From Sphingobium sp. HWE2-09 (GTDB taxonomy: Bacteria; Pseudomonadota; Alphaproteobacteria; Sphingomonadales; Sphingomonadaceae): a stretch of 64,000 bases of DNA. The stretch lies in contig NZ_JAYKZX010000003.1 in NCBI RefSeq assembly GCF_035989265.1, forward strand, positions 310,001 to 374,000, written 5' to 3'. Both the position numbers and the translations under genes were made by a program. The notes beneath the pieces are model-generated. The model saw only the letters and a list, made by a program, of their open reading frames with translations, ran no database searches and was not told the DNA's origin. Of this stretch, positions 18,375 through 26,487 are shown in pieces. Each line of letters starts with the position of its first letter. Positions within the stretch are counted from its first letter, which is position 1.

Positions 18375-20446
18375 GCGCCCTGACGACCATCATTCGCGCC
18401 CGCGCCGTGACCCATCCCCATCGGATCGCGATCGAGAGCGGTACGCAGGGGACGCTTGACTGGGCGGCGTTCAGCGAGGCCATCGATGCAGCAAACGCAA
18501 TGTTCGGCCGACATTTCAGCGGGACGTCCCCCGTTGCCATCCAGTTGGATCACGGACCTGCTGCCTGTGTTGCTGACCTGGCGCTGTTACGGTGCGGAAT
18601 ACCCGCCTTGCCGATCCCGTCCTTTTTCTCGGCAGAGCAACGGCATCATGCCTTGCGGGCCAGCGGTGCCTGCGCGCTGGTCGGCAGCCGGTCCGGCCAA
18701 GCCGACGACTTCAGCTTCACGCTGCTGGATTCGCCGTCCGTGCCGCTCCACGCGGGCACGGCCAAGATCAGCTTCACATCCGGTTCGACCGGGACGCCCA
18801 AGGGCATCTGCCTGTCGGCCGCGCATATGATGGCAGTGGCGCAATCGGTGATCGACTTCGTCGGCAACGCCCATGCAGGTCGTCACCTTGCGCTATTGCC
18901 GCCGGGCATTCTGCTGGAAAATGTTGCCGGTTTCTACGCGACCATGATCGCGGGCGGCACCTATGTGGCATTGCCTCAAGCGGATGTGGGGCTTGGCAAC
19001 CCGTTCCAGCCCGATTTTGCCATGATGGCGCGGGTGATCGCCGCGCAGCGGATCACGTCGTTGATCCTGGTGCCGGAATATCTGGCCGGTCTGGTTGCGG
19101 TGCTGGCGCAGACCGGGGCGCGATTGCCCGACCTGACGCTGGTGGCGGTCGGGGGCGCGCGCGTGCCGCCCGCCCTGATCGACGCAGCGATGACGTTCGG
19201 GCTACCCGTTCGGCAGGGCTACGGCATGACCGAATGCGCATCCGTCGTGACATTGGAGCGGCCGACCGAAATCCGTCGGGGCAGCGTTGGGGTCAGCATC
19301 GGCAGCAACCATCTACGCCTCGCCCCGGATGGCGAGATACTGATCGACGGCCCCGCATGCCTCGGTCGGATCGGCGAAGCGGTGCCCGATGGCCCTCTGC
19401 ATACTGGTGATATTGGACGGTTCGATGAAGCGGGCCGCCTGTGGATCGAGGGACGCAAATCCACCCTCATCATCACCTCGCATGGCCGCAACATATCGCC
19501 CGAATGGGTGGAAAGCCTGCTGCTGGGCGATCCGGCTGTCGCGCAGGCAATGGTCCATGGCGATGGGGAGGCGAGGCTGGGCGCGCTGATCGTTCCGCGC
19601 ACGCCGGACGCGGATATCGACGCGGCGGTCGCGTCCGCTAACGCACGGCTGCCTGACTATGCCCGCATCGCCCATTGGCGGCGGGTCGCGCCTTTTACCC
19701 CCATGAACGGCCAACTTACGGGCAATGGCCGGATCCGCCGTGCTGTCATCGCAACCGCCCATCTGCAAGGACGTCCCTTTATGCCCTTTTACGATCGCTT
19801 GATTACCGAAACCGCCGACGTCGCCGCCGGTCTTGCCGCCGTGCCGCAATTGCAGGCCGGGCTGAGCGGCCGGATCAGCCGCGACACCTATATCGCCTAT
19901 CTAGGCCAGGCCTATCACCATGTCCGCCATACCGTGCCGCTAATGCAGGAAGCGCGATCGCGGCTGAGCCAGAAACCGATGCTGGTAACCGCGCTGGATG
20001 AGTATATCGCGGAAGAGACGGGCCATGAGCAATGGATCCTGTCCGACATCGCGGCCGCTGGTGGTGATACAGCAGCGGTCGCCGCAAGCGCGCCCAACGC
20101 CGCGACGCGGGCGATGGTGGATCACGCCTATCGCGTCATTCGAACCGGCAATCCGGTTGCATTTTTCGGGATGGTGCATGTGCTGGAAGGGACCAGCGTC
20201 GCCCTGGCCAGTCACGGCGCCGCAGCGGTACAGGCGGCGCTGGGCCTCCCGCCGGAGGCCTTCACATATCTGACGTCGCATGGCGCGCTGGACCAGGATC
20301 ATGTCCGCTTCTTTGCCGACCTGATGAACCGGATCGACGACCCGGCCGATCAGGCCGCGATCGTGGCCATGGCCCGCGACATCTATCGCCTGTTCGCCGC
20401 CCTGTTCGCATCCATCCCGATGGAGACGCTCGATGCGGCGGCTTGA
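18371..20446 (+). CDS. Acyl-adenylate ligase fused to haem-oxygenase-like diiron domain
   Basis: 691 residues in two domains. Residues 1-465 are an ANL-superfamily AMP ligase: phosphate loop ISFTSGSTGTPKGICLS near 133, YGMTECASV, and the hinge GRKSTLIITSHGRNISPEW. The C-terminal catalytic lysine loop reads LTGNGRIRR, so Arg454 stands where Lys is expected. Residues 471-691 resemble iron-containing redox enzymes (TENA/PqqC/UndA-like fold) with a full set of possible diiron ligands: AYHHVRH, EETGHEQWILSD, HVLEG and HGALDQDH. The fusion suggests an activated acyl chain passed to oxidative chemistry. It overlaps both neighbours, so it is translationally coupled. Confidence 0.82.
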   Translation: MSALTTIIRARAVTHPHRIAIESGTQGTLDWAAFSEAIDAANAMFGRHFSGTSPVAIQLDHGPAACVADLALLRCGIPALPIPSFFSAEQRHHALRASGACALVGSRSGQADDFSFTLLDSPSVPLHAGTAKISFTSGSTGTPKGICLSAAHMMAVAQSVIDFVGNAHAGRHLALLPPGILLENVAGFYATMIAGGTYVALPQADVGLGNPFQPDFAMMARVIAAQRITSLILVPEYLAGLVAVLAQTGARLPDLTLVAVGGARVPPALIDAAMTFGLPVRQGYGMTECASVVTLERPTEIRRGSVGVSIGSNHLRLAPDGEILIDGPACLGRIGEAVPDGPLHTGDIGRFDEAGRLWIEGRKSTLIITSHGRNISPEWVESLLLGDPAVAQAMVHGDGEARLGALIVPRTPDADIDAAVASANARLPDYARIAHWRRVAPFTPMNGQLTGNGRIRRAVIATAHLQGRPFMPFYDRLITETADVAAGLAAVPQLQAGLSGRISRDTYIAYLGQAYHHVRHTVPLMQEARSRLSQKPMLVTALDEYIAEETGHEQWILSDIAAAGGDTAAVAASAPNAATRAMVDHAYRVIRTGNPVAFFGMVHVLEGTSVALASHGAAAVQAALGLPPEAFTYLTSHGALDQDHVRFFADLMNRIDDPADQAAIVAMARDIYRLFAALFASIPMETLDAAA

Positions 20447-21194
20447 CGGGCAGCAGGTCGTTCTGACCGGCGCGGCCGGGGGCATCGGGTCGCTGGTGGC
20501 GGCGCGTCTGCGCGACTGCGGCGCTTGGGTGGTCGGGGTCGATCGGGTCGCATGCACCACCTGTGACGAAAGCATCATCGCCGACTTGTCGAGCGAGAGC
20601 GGGTTGGCGGACCTGTCGCTCAATCTCGCCGCGCGCCGTGTCGACATCCTGGTCAACATTGCCGGGGTGCAATATTTCGGGCCGATGGAGCGCCAGGCGC
20701 CCGCCAGCATATGGCTGGGCTATGTCGTAAACCTCATCGCCCCTGCCACCGTCATCCGCGCGATATTGCCGCAGATGCAGGCACGCAAGACCGGGCAGAT
20801 CGTCAATATCGGATCCGTCATGGGTGCGATCAACTATCCCTTCTTCGCCGCCTATTCCAGCAGCAAGGCGGGATTGCAGGGATTGAGCGAAGGCTTGCGG
20901 CGGGAACTGCATGGCCTCGGCATCGCCGTCACCCATATCGCGCCGCGTGCCGTTCGAACCGCTTTCAACAATAGTGACGTCAACCGTTTTATGGACCTGA
21001 CCGGGATGGCCGCCGATGATCCCGCCGTCGTGGCCGACCGTATCGTCGCGGCCATCGTGGCACGGGAGCGGGACGTCGTCATCGGCTTTCGCGAACGCCT
21101 GTTCATGGCGATCAACGCCTTGTTGCCGCGCGCCATCGATGCCGGGCTGTCCGCCCAGACGATCAAGGCCCGCAGCCTTTTCCCGGCCCAATGA
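20433..21194 (+). CDS. Short-chain dehydrogenase/reductase
   Basis: 253 residues of the classical SDR fold. TGAAGGIG (residues 12-19) is the NAD(P) site, NIAG replaces the usual NNAG, catalytic Ser lies in IVNIGSVMG and the YSSSK motif gives Tyr and Lys. A C-terminal extension (ERLFMAINALLPRAIDAGLS) may contact membrane or acyl substrate, as in SDRs acting on fatty acyl compounds. It starts 14 bases inside the preceding gene and its stop overlaps the next possible start, so it belongs to the same pathway, probably reducing a keto or acyl intermediate. Confidence 0.85.
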   Translation: MRRLDGQQVVLTGAAGGIGSLVAARLRDCGAWVVGVDRVACTTCDESIIADLSSESGLADLSLNLAARRVDILVNIAGVQYFGPMERQAPASIWLGYVVNLIAPATVIRAILPQMQARKTGQIVNIGSVMGAINYPFFAAYSSSKAGLQGLSEGLRRELHGLGIAVTHIAPRAVRTAFNNSDVNRFMDLTGMAADDPAVVADRIVAAIVARERDVVIGFRERLFMAINALLPRAIDAGLSAQTIKARSLFPAQ

Positions 21195-21211
21195 TAGTGA
21201 TGAAGGATAGG

Positions 21212-21883
21212 ATGATGTCCGTTTTTTCCAACCTGCGCCTTGCGATCCTGCTGCCGCTCATGGCGACGGCGGGGCTGGCCCATGCCGCCAACAATCCTGC
21301 GATGGATGCGCAGGTCATGCGCATCAACACGGAATGGGCACGGATCAAATATCAGGTGAGGGACAAGAGCGACCAGTATCGACAGCTCGACCAGTTGGCG
21401 CAGCAGGCCGCCGCCGTGTCTGCAAAATATCCGGGGCAGGCCGAACCGCTGCTCTGGCAGGGGATCGTCACCAGCGAAGAGGCGGCGCAGGCCAGCGTCT
21501 TCCGACAACTGGGCCTTGCGTCATCCGCGCGCGACATATTGGCCAAAGCCTACGCCCTCAATCCCAAAGCGGCCGATGGCGGCGTGGCGATGAGCCTGGG
21601 CGTCCTCTACTACAAGGTGCCCGGTTTCCCGATCGGTTTTGGCAGTTCGGCCAAGGCCCAAGGCTATTTGAAGGCGGCACTGGCACAGGATCCGGACGGT
21701 CTGGACGCCAATTTCTTCTATGCCGATTATCTGATGTCGAAGGGCGACCATGCAGGCGCGCGCAGCTATCTGGCTCGCGCGCTCAGGTCTGCGCCCGACA
21801 GCGGCCGCCCGGTGTGGGATGCTGGCCGTCGCGCTGAAGCTCGCGCACTGCTGGCAAAGCTGGGTCAGCAGGCGCAGCGCTGA
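21212..21883 (+). CDS. Periplasmic TPR-repeat protein
   Basis: 223 residues. Signal peptide (LRLAILLPLMATAGLAHA, cut before ANN) and then helical hairpins of TPR type: LARDILAKAYALNPKA-like (SARDILAKAYALNPKAAD), KAQGYLKAALAQDPDGLDAN and GARSYLARALRSAPDS. It looks like the TatT/TPR accessory proteins found with lipid or small-molecule export systems; no enzyme motif is present. A start at 21191 would overlap the SDR stop (ATGA), but AAGGATAGG just before 21212 is the better ribosome site. The placement within the cluster suggests handling of a product at the membrane. Confidence 0.7.
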   Translation: MMSVFSNLRLAILLPLMATAGLAHAANNPAMDAQVMRINTEWARIKYQVRDKSDQYRQLDQLAQQAAAVSAKYPGQAEPLLWQGIVTSEEAAQASVFRQLGLASSARDILAKAYALNPKAADGGVAMSLGVLYYKVPGFPIGFGSSAKAQGYLKAALAQDPDGLDANFFYADYLMSKGDHAGARSYLARALRSAPDSGRPVWDAGRRAEARALLAKLGQQAQR

Positions 21884-21887
21884 GCCG

Positions 21888-22532
21888 ATGTCGCTATGGC
21901 ATGGCATCGGGCGGCAACTCGGCAATCCGCAGGGTTTTGTAGGAAGAGCGATCGGTCGCATGATGCGGGTCGCGAACGATCGACCGACGCGCCTTGTGGT
22001 CGATGCGCTGGACGCCAGGCCGGGCGAGATGCTGTTGGATATCGGCTTCGGGCCGGGACATGCCGTGGCCCTGCTCGCCAATACCGCGCGGTGCGTCTAT
22101 GGCATCGACCGGTCCGACACCATGCTACGTCAGGCCAGTCGCCTGAACCGACGGGCGATTGGTGCTGGTCGCGTGTGCCTGAGCACGGGCGATTTTTCTC
22201 AACTCCCCTATCCGGATGGATTTTTCGACGGGATCATCGCATCGAACGTCCTCTACTTTTGGGAGGATCATGGTGTCGTGCTTGCCGAAATCCGGCGCGT
22301 ACTAAAGCCCGGTGGGCGATTGTGCATCTATGTCACCGATGCTGCGACGATGCAGCGCTGGCGGTTCGCGGGCGTGGAAACGCACCGCCATTTCACGGCG
22401 GATCAGTTGACGGAAATTTTGGTCGGTGCCGGATTTGCGCTGGACAGCTTGAACGTCAGATCAGTTGCCATTGCTCAGGACGTTGGAGGGATTATCGTGA
22501 CAGCATACGATAACCGTGTCGTTTGGACATGA
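21888..22532 (+). CDS. Class I SAM-dependent methyltransferase
   Basis: 214 residues. SAM-binding motif I is MLLDIGFGPGHAV, motif II region YGIDRSDTML, motif III DGIIASNVLYFW, and the post-motif helix EIRRVLKPGGRLCIY is standard for UbiE/Methyltransf_11 enzymes acting on small molecules or lipids. Four bases separate it from the TPR gene, so it is the last gene of the five-gene unit. The substrate is not known; methylation of the product made by the ligase-oxygenase is the simplest guess. Confidence 0.85.
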   Translation: MSLWHGIGRQLGNPQGFVGRAIGRMMRVANDRPTRLVVDALDARPGEMLLDIGFGPGHAVALLANTARCVYGIDRSDTMLRQASRLNRRAIGAGRVCLSTGDFSQLPYPDGFFDGIIASNVLYFWEDHGVVLAEIRRVLKPGGRLCIYVTDAATMQRWRFAGVETHRHFTADQLTEILVGAGFALDSLNVRSVAIAQDVGGIIVTAYDNRVVWT

Positions 22533-23098
22533 CACCCAATTGGTACGGTCGCGCGCTATGGCTGTGCTTTTACACATTTGGATGGCAGTTATCGCGACGT
22601 TCCTGCTTCGAAGCTGACATTCTGCAATCGGCCAGCAGAGGCTATTGCGCGCCAGCCGAGAGGTGCCCCCTGAGACCAGCATCCCACGAATCAGCATGTC
22701 AGTGATGCCTAGCTTTACGGTAGCTTGTGACTCGAACACGCGCCGAAAAGCGCCAAAAAGGTCCGGGGATATCGGTCAGGTTGACGTTTCAAAAAAACCA
22801 AAATCAGATAAAACAAGGCACTATTCTAGTATCGTAAGCCACCAGCCTTTCAGTAAGAAATCCTTAAAATCCCTAGCGAAAGTGCCTTTCGGCTTATGGC
22901 TGAGAGGTTGGCTGTTTTATCAGCCTTGAGTTGGTGGCTAATCCGATTTCCGGCATACTGCCCTAATCCACCGCCAAGCCAGCGCGCCGCCACAAATGTA
23001 ACAGTGCGCTTACTTGGCTTGACCTGCCAATGCGTCAAAGATGACATGAAACGGAATTCCAGGCCGTGGCTTTGCAACGGCCCGGAACGCCCTTCCGA
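22533..23098. other. Gene-free, lower-GC stretch
   Basis: About 566 bp with visibly lower GC than its surroundings, especially 22780-22990. No frame resembles a known protein. It contains inverted pieces: GGCTG/CAGCC with a six-base loop near 22911-22926 and AGCCACCA/TGGTGGCT at about 22840 and 22935. It ends the methyltransferase unit and the PhyH gene, which converge here. It may be a decayed insertion or a terminator region. Confidence 0.5.
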
Positions 23099-24028
23099 TC
23101 AATATTGGATGGTCGGCGGCACGCAGAGGCTGCGGAGTTGATCCGAAGCGCTGTCCCACTGCTCATCGAAACCGATCGAGACGGAACCATAGCCCAGGAG
23201 TTGGCGCAATGTGCGCGATGTCCCTTCCATGACCTCCGGATCGAGCACGAGCGGGAAGTTGATCATCGGTCGGCACCATGGCGGGCAATAGCCCACGATC
23301 ACGGCGGCGCGCTCCCGATCCGTCGAGATATTGGCGCCCGTTCCGTGGAGCAGCATGTCAGAATAGATGAGGAGCGACCCTGCAGGCGCCTCTGCGGGCA
23401 CCGATTCATAATAGGTGGCGCCCGTCATATCGATGCGATCGTTCCACAAATGGCTGCCCGGCACCACGCGCGTAGCGCCATTTTCCTCATCGAAGGGATC
23501 GAGGCACCAGATGAAGCGCGACTGGAGCGGCTTGGTCTGATCGTGAAAGTCCATGCCACGGTCGAGATGAATGAACTGCTCGCCGCTGCCCGGCCGGGTC
23601 AGGTTCGCGCCATAGCTGTGGACGAGGTAGCTTTCGTTCAGCAACGTTGGCCCGAGAATATATTTGGTGAATTCGAGCGCGACCGGATGTTCAAGAAAAT
23701 CGCGGAACATGTGATGCCGGTTGGGCAGGCGGCTGAGGCGGCAATTCTTGTCGTCCGGGTCGGTGAAGAATCGGCTGACCCGGTTCTTGTCGATCGCCTC
23801 CTCGCGAGCGATTTCACTGACCAGCGCCTGACGCGCCTCGCTGACTTCATCGGGTGTCAAGACATCCGCCATGATCGCATAGCCGACACGGTCCAGGTCG
23901 CGCTTGACCTCATCGATGCTGCGCGTGGGGCGCGGCAGCGGTCCGTCGAAATCCAAAGGCACCGTCTTCCTTACCGGGGCGTTGTTATCTGTATAGTCCT
24001 CCATCAGGACAGCGTCGCCAATTGCCAT
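23099..24028 (-). CDS. Phytanoyl-CoA dioxygenase (PhyH) family protein
   Basis: 309 residues, Fe(II)/2-oxoglutarate oxygenase fold. The metal triad is visible: HLD at about residues 154-156 and the distal His in LLHGTGAN, followed by the 2-oxoglutarate Arg in DRERAAVIVGY. The family hydroxylates unactivated carbons of acids, acyl-CoAs or small molecules. It is the last gene of the minus-strand acyl-CoA dehydrogenase/kinase/PhyH set (73-bp gap), so it may introduce or alter the hydroxyl group handled by those enzymes. No signal peptide. Exact substrate cannot be read. Confidence 0.85.
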   Translation of the reverse strand: MAIGDAVLMEDYTDNNAPVRKTVPLDFDGPLPRPTRSIDEVKRDLDRVGYAIMADVLTPDEVSEARQALVSEIAREEAIDKNRVSRFFTDPDDKNCRLSRLPNRHHMFRDFLEHPVALEFTKYILGPTLLNESYLVHSYGANLTRPGSGEQFIHLDRGMDFHDQTKPLQSRFIWCLDPFDEENGATRVVPGSHLWNDRIDMTGATYYESVPAEAPAGSLLIYSDMLLHGTGANISTDRERAAVIVGYCPPWCRPMINFPLVLDPEVMEGTSRTLRQLLGYGSVSIGFDEQWDSASDQLRSLCVPPTIQY

Positions 24029-24100
24029 GCTTCTCTCCTATAGTTTGTGTACGCGTCGTTCAGGCTCTCATAATGGTGATCTGGATCGGACAGATGGGTG

Positions 24101-25165
24101 TCAGGGCGGGCTTGCGCCCGACCGCGCATGGGCCAGGGCGCGGGCGGCCAGCATCGGATAGGCTGCGGCAAGGTCCAGGGCGTGGGCAGAGGATGCGTTC
24201 CCGCGCAGCGCGCGCGCCCTTATGCCATGATAGATGGCGGCCAGCCGAAACAGCGAGAACGCCAGCAACCAGTCCATGTCGTCTATCGCCGTTCGCCCGG
24301 TTCGCGCGCAATATTGTGCGACATAGGCATCTTCGCCTGGCAGGTTGAGCGCGTGCAAATCGCTACCTTCCAATCCGGAGAGTATCGTGGGCGGCAGGTG
24401 ATACATCATCGCATGGTTGACGAAATCGGCCAGCGGATGCCCCAGGGTCGACAATTCCCAGTCGAGCACGGCCAGAACGCGTGGTTCGGTGGGATGAAAA
24501 ACCATATTGTCGGCGCGATAGTCGCCATGGATCAGGCGGGTTTCGTCCGATGTCGGCATATGCCCCGGAAGCCATTCGATCAGCGCATCCATCGCATCGT
24601 CCCGCCCGGCAACGTCCGCATCCGCGGCATATTGGCGGGACCAGCGACTGATCTGGCGCTGAAAATAATTGCCCGCCTTGCCGAAGTCGCAGAGGCCCAG
24701 CGCAGCAGGATCGAAGCGGTGCAGGCGCGCGATCGTGTCGTTCATGGCATCGAAATAGGCGGGGCGCTCAGCTTCGGGGACGCTTTCGAAACGCGCGTCC
24801 CAAAACACGCGACCCTCGATATAGTCCATGACGTAGAACCAGCCGCCGATAACGGCCTCGTCCGTGCAAAGGGCATGGATGTGCGGAACGGGAAACCCCT
24901 GTTGGCCCAACGCCCGCATCACCCGCGCTTCCCGATCAACGGCATGGGCGCCGGGCGCCAATAGGCCCGATGGTTTGCGCCGCAGCACATAGTCGCGACC
25001 CGGCGTCGACAGGCGATAGGTCGGATTGGACTGCCCGCCCGCAAAACGGCTTATGGTCAGCGGGCCTTCATACCCATCGATGTTGGCGGTCATCCAGGCG
25101 ATCAGGCGCACGTCGTCCAGCGGTGACGACGTGCCTGCTGTAGATGCCTCGCCAGAGCCTGTCAT
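24101..25165 (-). CDS. APH-like kinase, LvaA/ACAD10-11-type
   Basis: 354 residues of the aminoglycoside-phosphotransferase/choline-kinase fold. FAGGQSNPTYRL is the nucleotide loop, YVLRRKP holds the ATP lysine, LIHGDYRADNMVFHP is the catalytic loop (Brenner motif) and VLDWELSTLGHPLAD the metal-binding DxD region. This subfamily is paired with acyl-CoA dehydrogenases, and characterised members (LvaA; the kinase domain of ACAD10/11) phosphorylate 4-hydroxyacyl-CoAs, not antibiotics. Its start overlaps the stop of the acyl-CoA dehydrogenase gene (ATGA), as expected for the two steps of one reaction. Resistance function is unlikely. Confidence 0.85.
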   Translation of the reverse strand: MTGSGEASTAGTSSPLDDVRLIAWMTANIDGYEGPLTISRFAGGQSNPTYRLSTPGRDYVLRRKPSGLLAPGAHAVDREARVMRALGQQGFPVPHIHALCTDEAVIGGWFYVMDYIEGRVFWDARFESVPEAERPAYFDAMNDTIARLHRFDPAALGLCDFGKAGNYFQRQISRWSRQYAADADVAGRDDAMDALIEWLPGHMPTSDETRLIHGDYRADNMVFHPTEPRVLAVLDWELSTLGHPLADFVNHAMMYHLPPTILSGLEGSDLHALNLPGEDAYVAQYCARTGRTAIDDMDWLLAFSLFRLAAIYHGIRARALRGNASSAHALDLAAAYPMLAARALAHARSGASPP

Positions 25166-26345
25166 GCCGTAAGCGCCGCGCGTTTGATGGCCTTGGCAAG
25201 GCTCCATTTATGGACCTCGGTCGGGCCATCATAGATGCGAAAGGCGCGGATTTCGCGGAATATCTGCTCCACGACCGTGTCGCCGCTCACGCCGGTGCCG
25301 CCCATCATCTGAACGCAGCGATCCGCGATCTGGAACAGCGCCTCCGACACGGCGACCTTGGCCATCGAACTTTCGACAGTGCCCAAGGCGCCACTGTCCA
25401 GCACGCCAGCGCACCAGTCGATCGTCAGTTCCGCCTGCTTCAGGGCGATATGATTGTCCGCCAGCATGAAGCCGACGCCTTCATGATCGATCAGCAGCTT
25501 GCCGAATGCATGACGCGACGTCGTGTAGGCGGTGGCGATTTCCTGCGTACGCATCGCCGCGCCGAGCCAGCGGCTGCAATGCGTCAGCCGGGCAGGCGCC
25601 AGCCGCACCTGCGCGTAACGAAAACCTTCATGAACGGCGCCCAAAATCCGGTCGTCCGATACCTTGAGATTGTCGATTATGACTACGGCGTGCCCCCCGG
25701 GGACGCGCTATCAATCGTATCGATCAGACGCTCGATCCGGATGGCGGGATTGGGCAGGTCGACCAGGAACATGGTCGCGCCCATCTTGTCGCTGCCCGTG
25801 TCGGTGCGCGCCATCACGATCCCGACGGACGCGCCCTTGATGCCCGTGATAAACGCCTTTTTCCCGTTGATGACCCAGTCGCCGCCATCAGGCGTGGCGA
25901 TCGTCTTCATCATCGAAGGGTCGGAACCCGCGCCGCCTTCTACCGCAGGCTCGGTCATCAGGAAGGCCGAACGGGCTGTCCCTTCGATCAGCGGTTGCAG
26001 GAAGCGCGCTTTCTGGTCAGGCGTGGCGACCCTGCCCATCAGATACATATTGCCCTCGTCCGGGGCCATGACGTTCACGGCGAGCGGCCCCAGCGGCGAC
26101 AGGCCGGCGCGGCGGAGAATTTTTGCCGTGGCCCGGTGCGAAAGATGGGCGCCGCCATCCATGATATGCGGCGTCAGCACGCCCGCCTTGCGCGCCTTTT
26201 CGCGCAATTCGCGGACCAGTTCGTCCGATGGTCCGTGAGCGTTATGCGCCCTGGGATCGGCTTCGTAGGGAATCACTTCGCCACGCACGAACGCTTCGAC
26301 GCGTGCGGCGATCTGCTCGCCCATATCCAATCCATCCACGCCCAT
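25162..26345 (-). pseudogene. Acyl-CoA dehydrogenase (LvaC/ACAD11-like), one frameshift
   Basis: About 394 residues if repaired. The first part includes FLMTEPAVEGGAGSDPSMM and DWVINGKKAFITG, the flavin and acyl-CoA site of the family. It breaks after IDSASPGG, and the other frame resumes GGHAVVIIDNLKV, then RFRYAQVRLAPARL-like and CVQMMGGTGVSGDTVVEQIF near the C-terminus. One missing base in the CCCC/GGGGGG run at 25693-25702 explains it. GVHEGF to LTA completes the protein. In the ACAD10/11 and LvaC branch the enzyme removes phosphate from a 4-phosphoacyl-CoA. The start at 26345 has AGGAGCGG upstream. Possibly intact in reality. Confidence 0.85.
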
Positions 26346-26394
26346 CAAACTTCCGCTCCTCGCCATGTCGTCGGTCTTGGTCGCCAACAGCATG

Positions 26395-26416
26395 GAACAA
26401 TATCGTAGAACAATAT
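26395..26416. promoter_or_regulatory. Direct repeat, candidate operator
   Basis: GAACAATAT occurs twice with a 13-bp period in the 142-bp region between the divergent acyl-CoA dehydrogenase and acyl-CoA synthetase genes. It is AT-rich against a GC-rich background and well placed to control both directions. The GntR regulator encoded at the end of the cluster is the obvious candidate to bind it; this is inference from position. Confidence 0.45.
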
Positions 26417-26487
26417 GCCGTTGCTTCTGCCTGCATATCCCGTCAAAGTCATCTAAAATCTGGACAGCAGATTGCAGGAGAGATGTG

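Noticed and set aside
22850..23077. 75-codon minus-strand frame in the low-GC gap
   Set aside because: No similarity I recognise, no ribosome site, and the region looks non-coding.
24101..25165. APH-fold gene as an antibiotic-resistance gene
   Set aside because: The overlap with an acyl-CoA dehydrogenase and the ACAD10/11-type sequence point to acyl-CoA metabolism.
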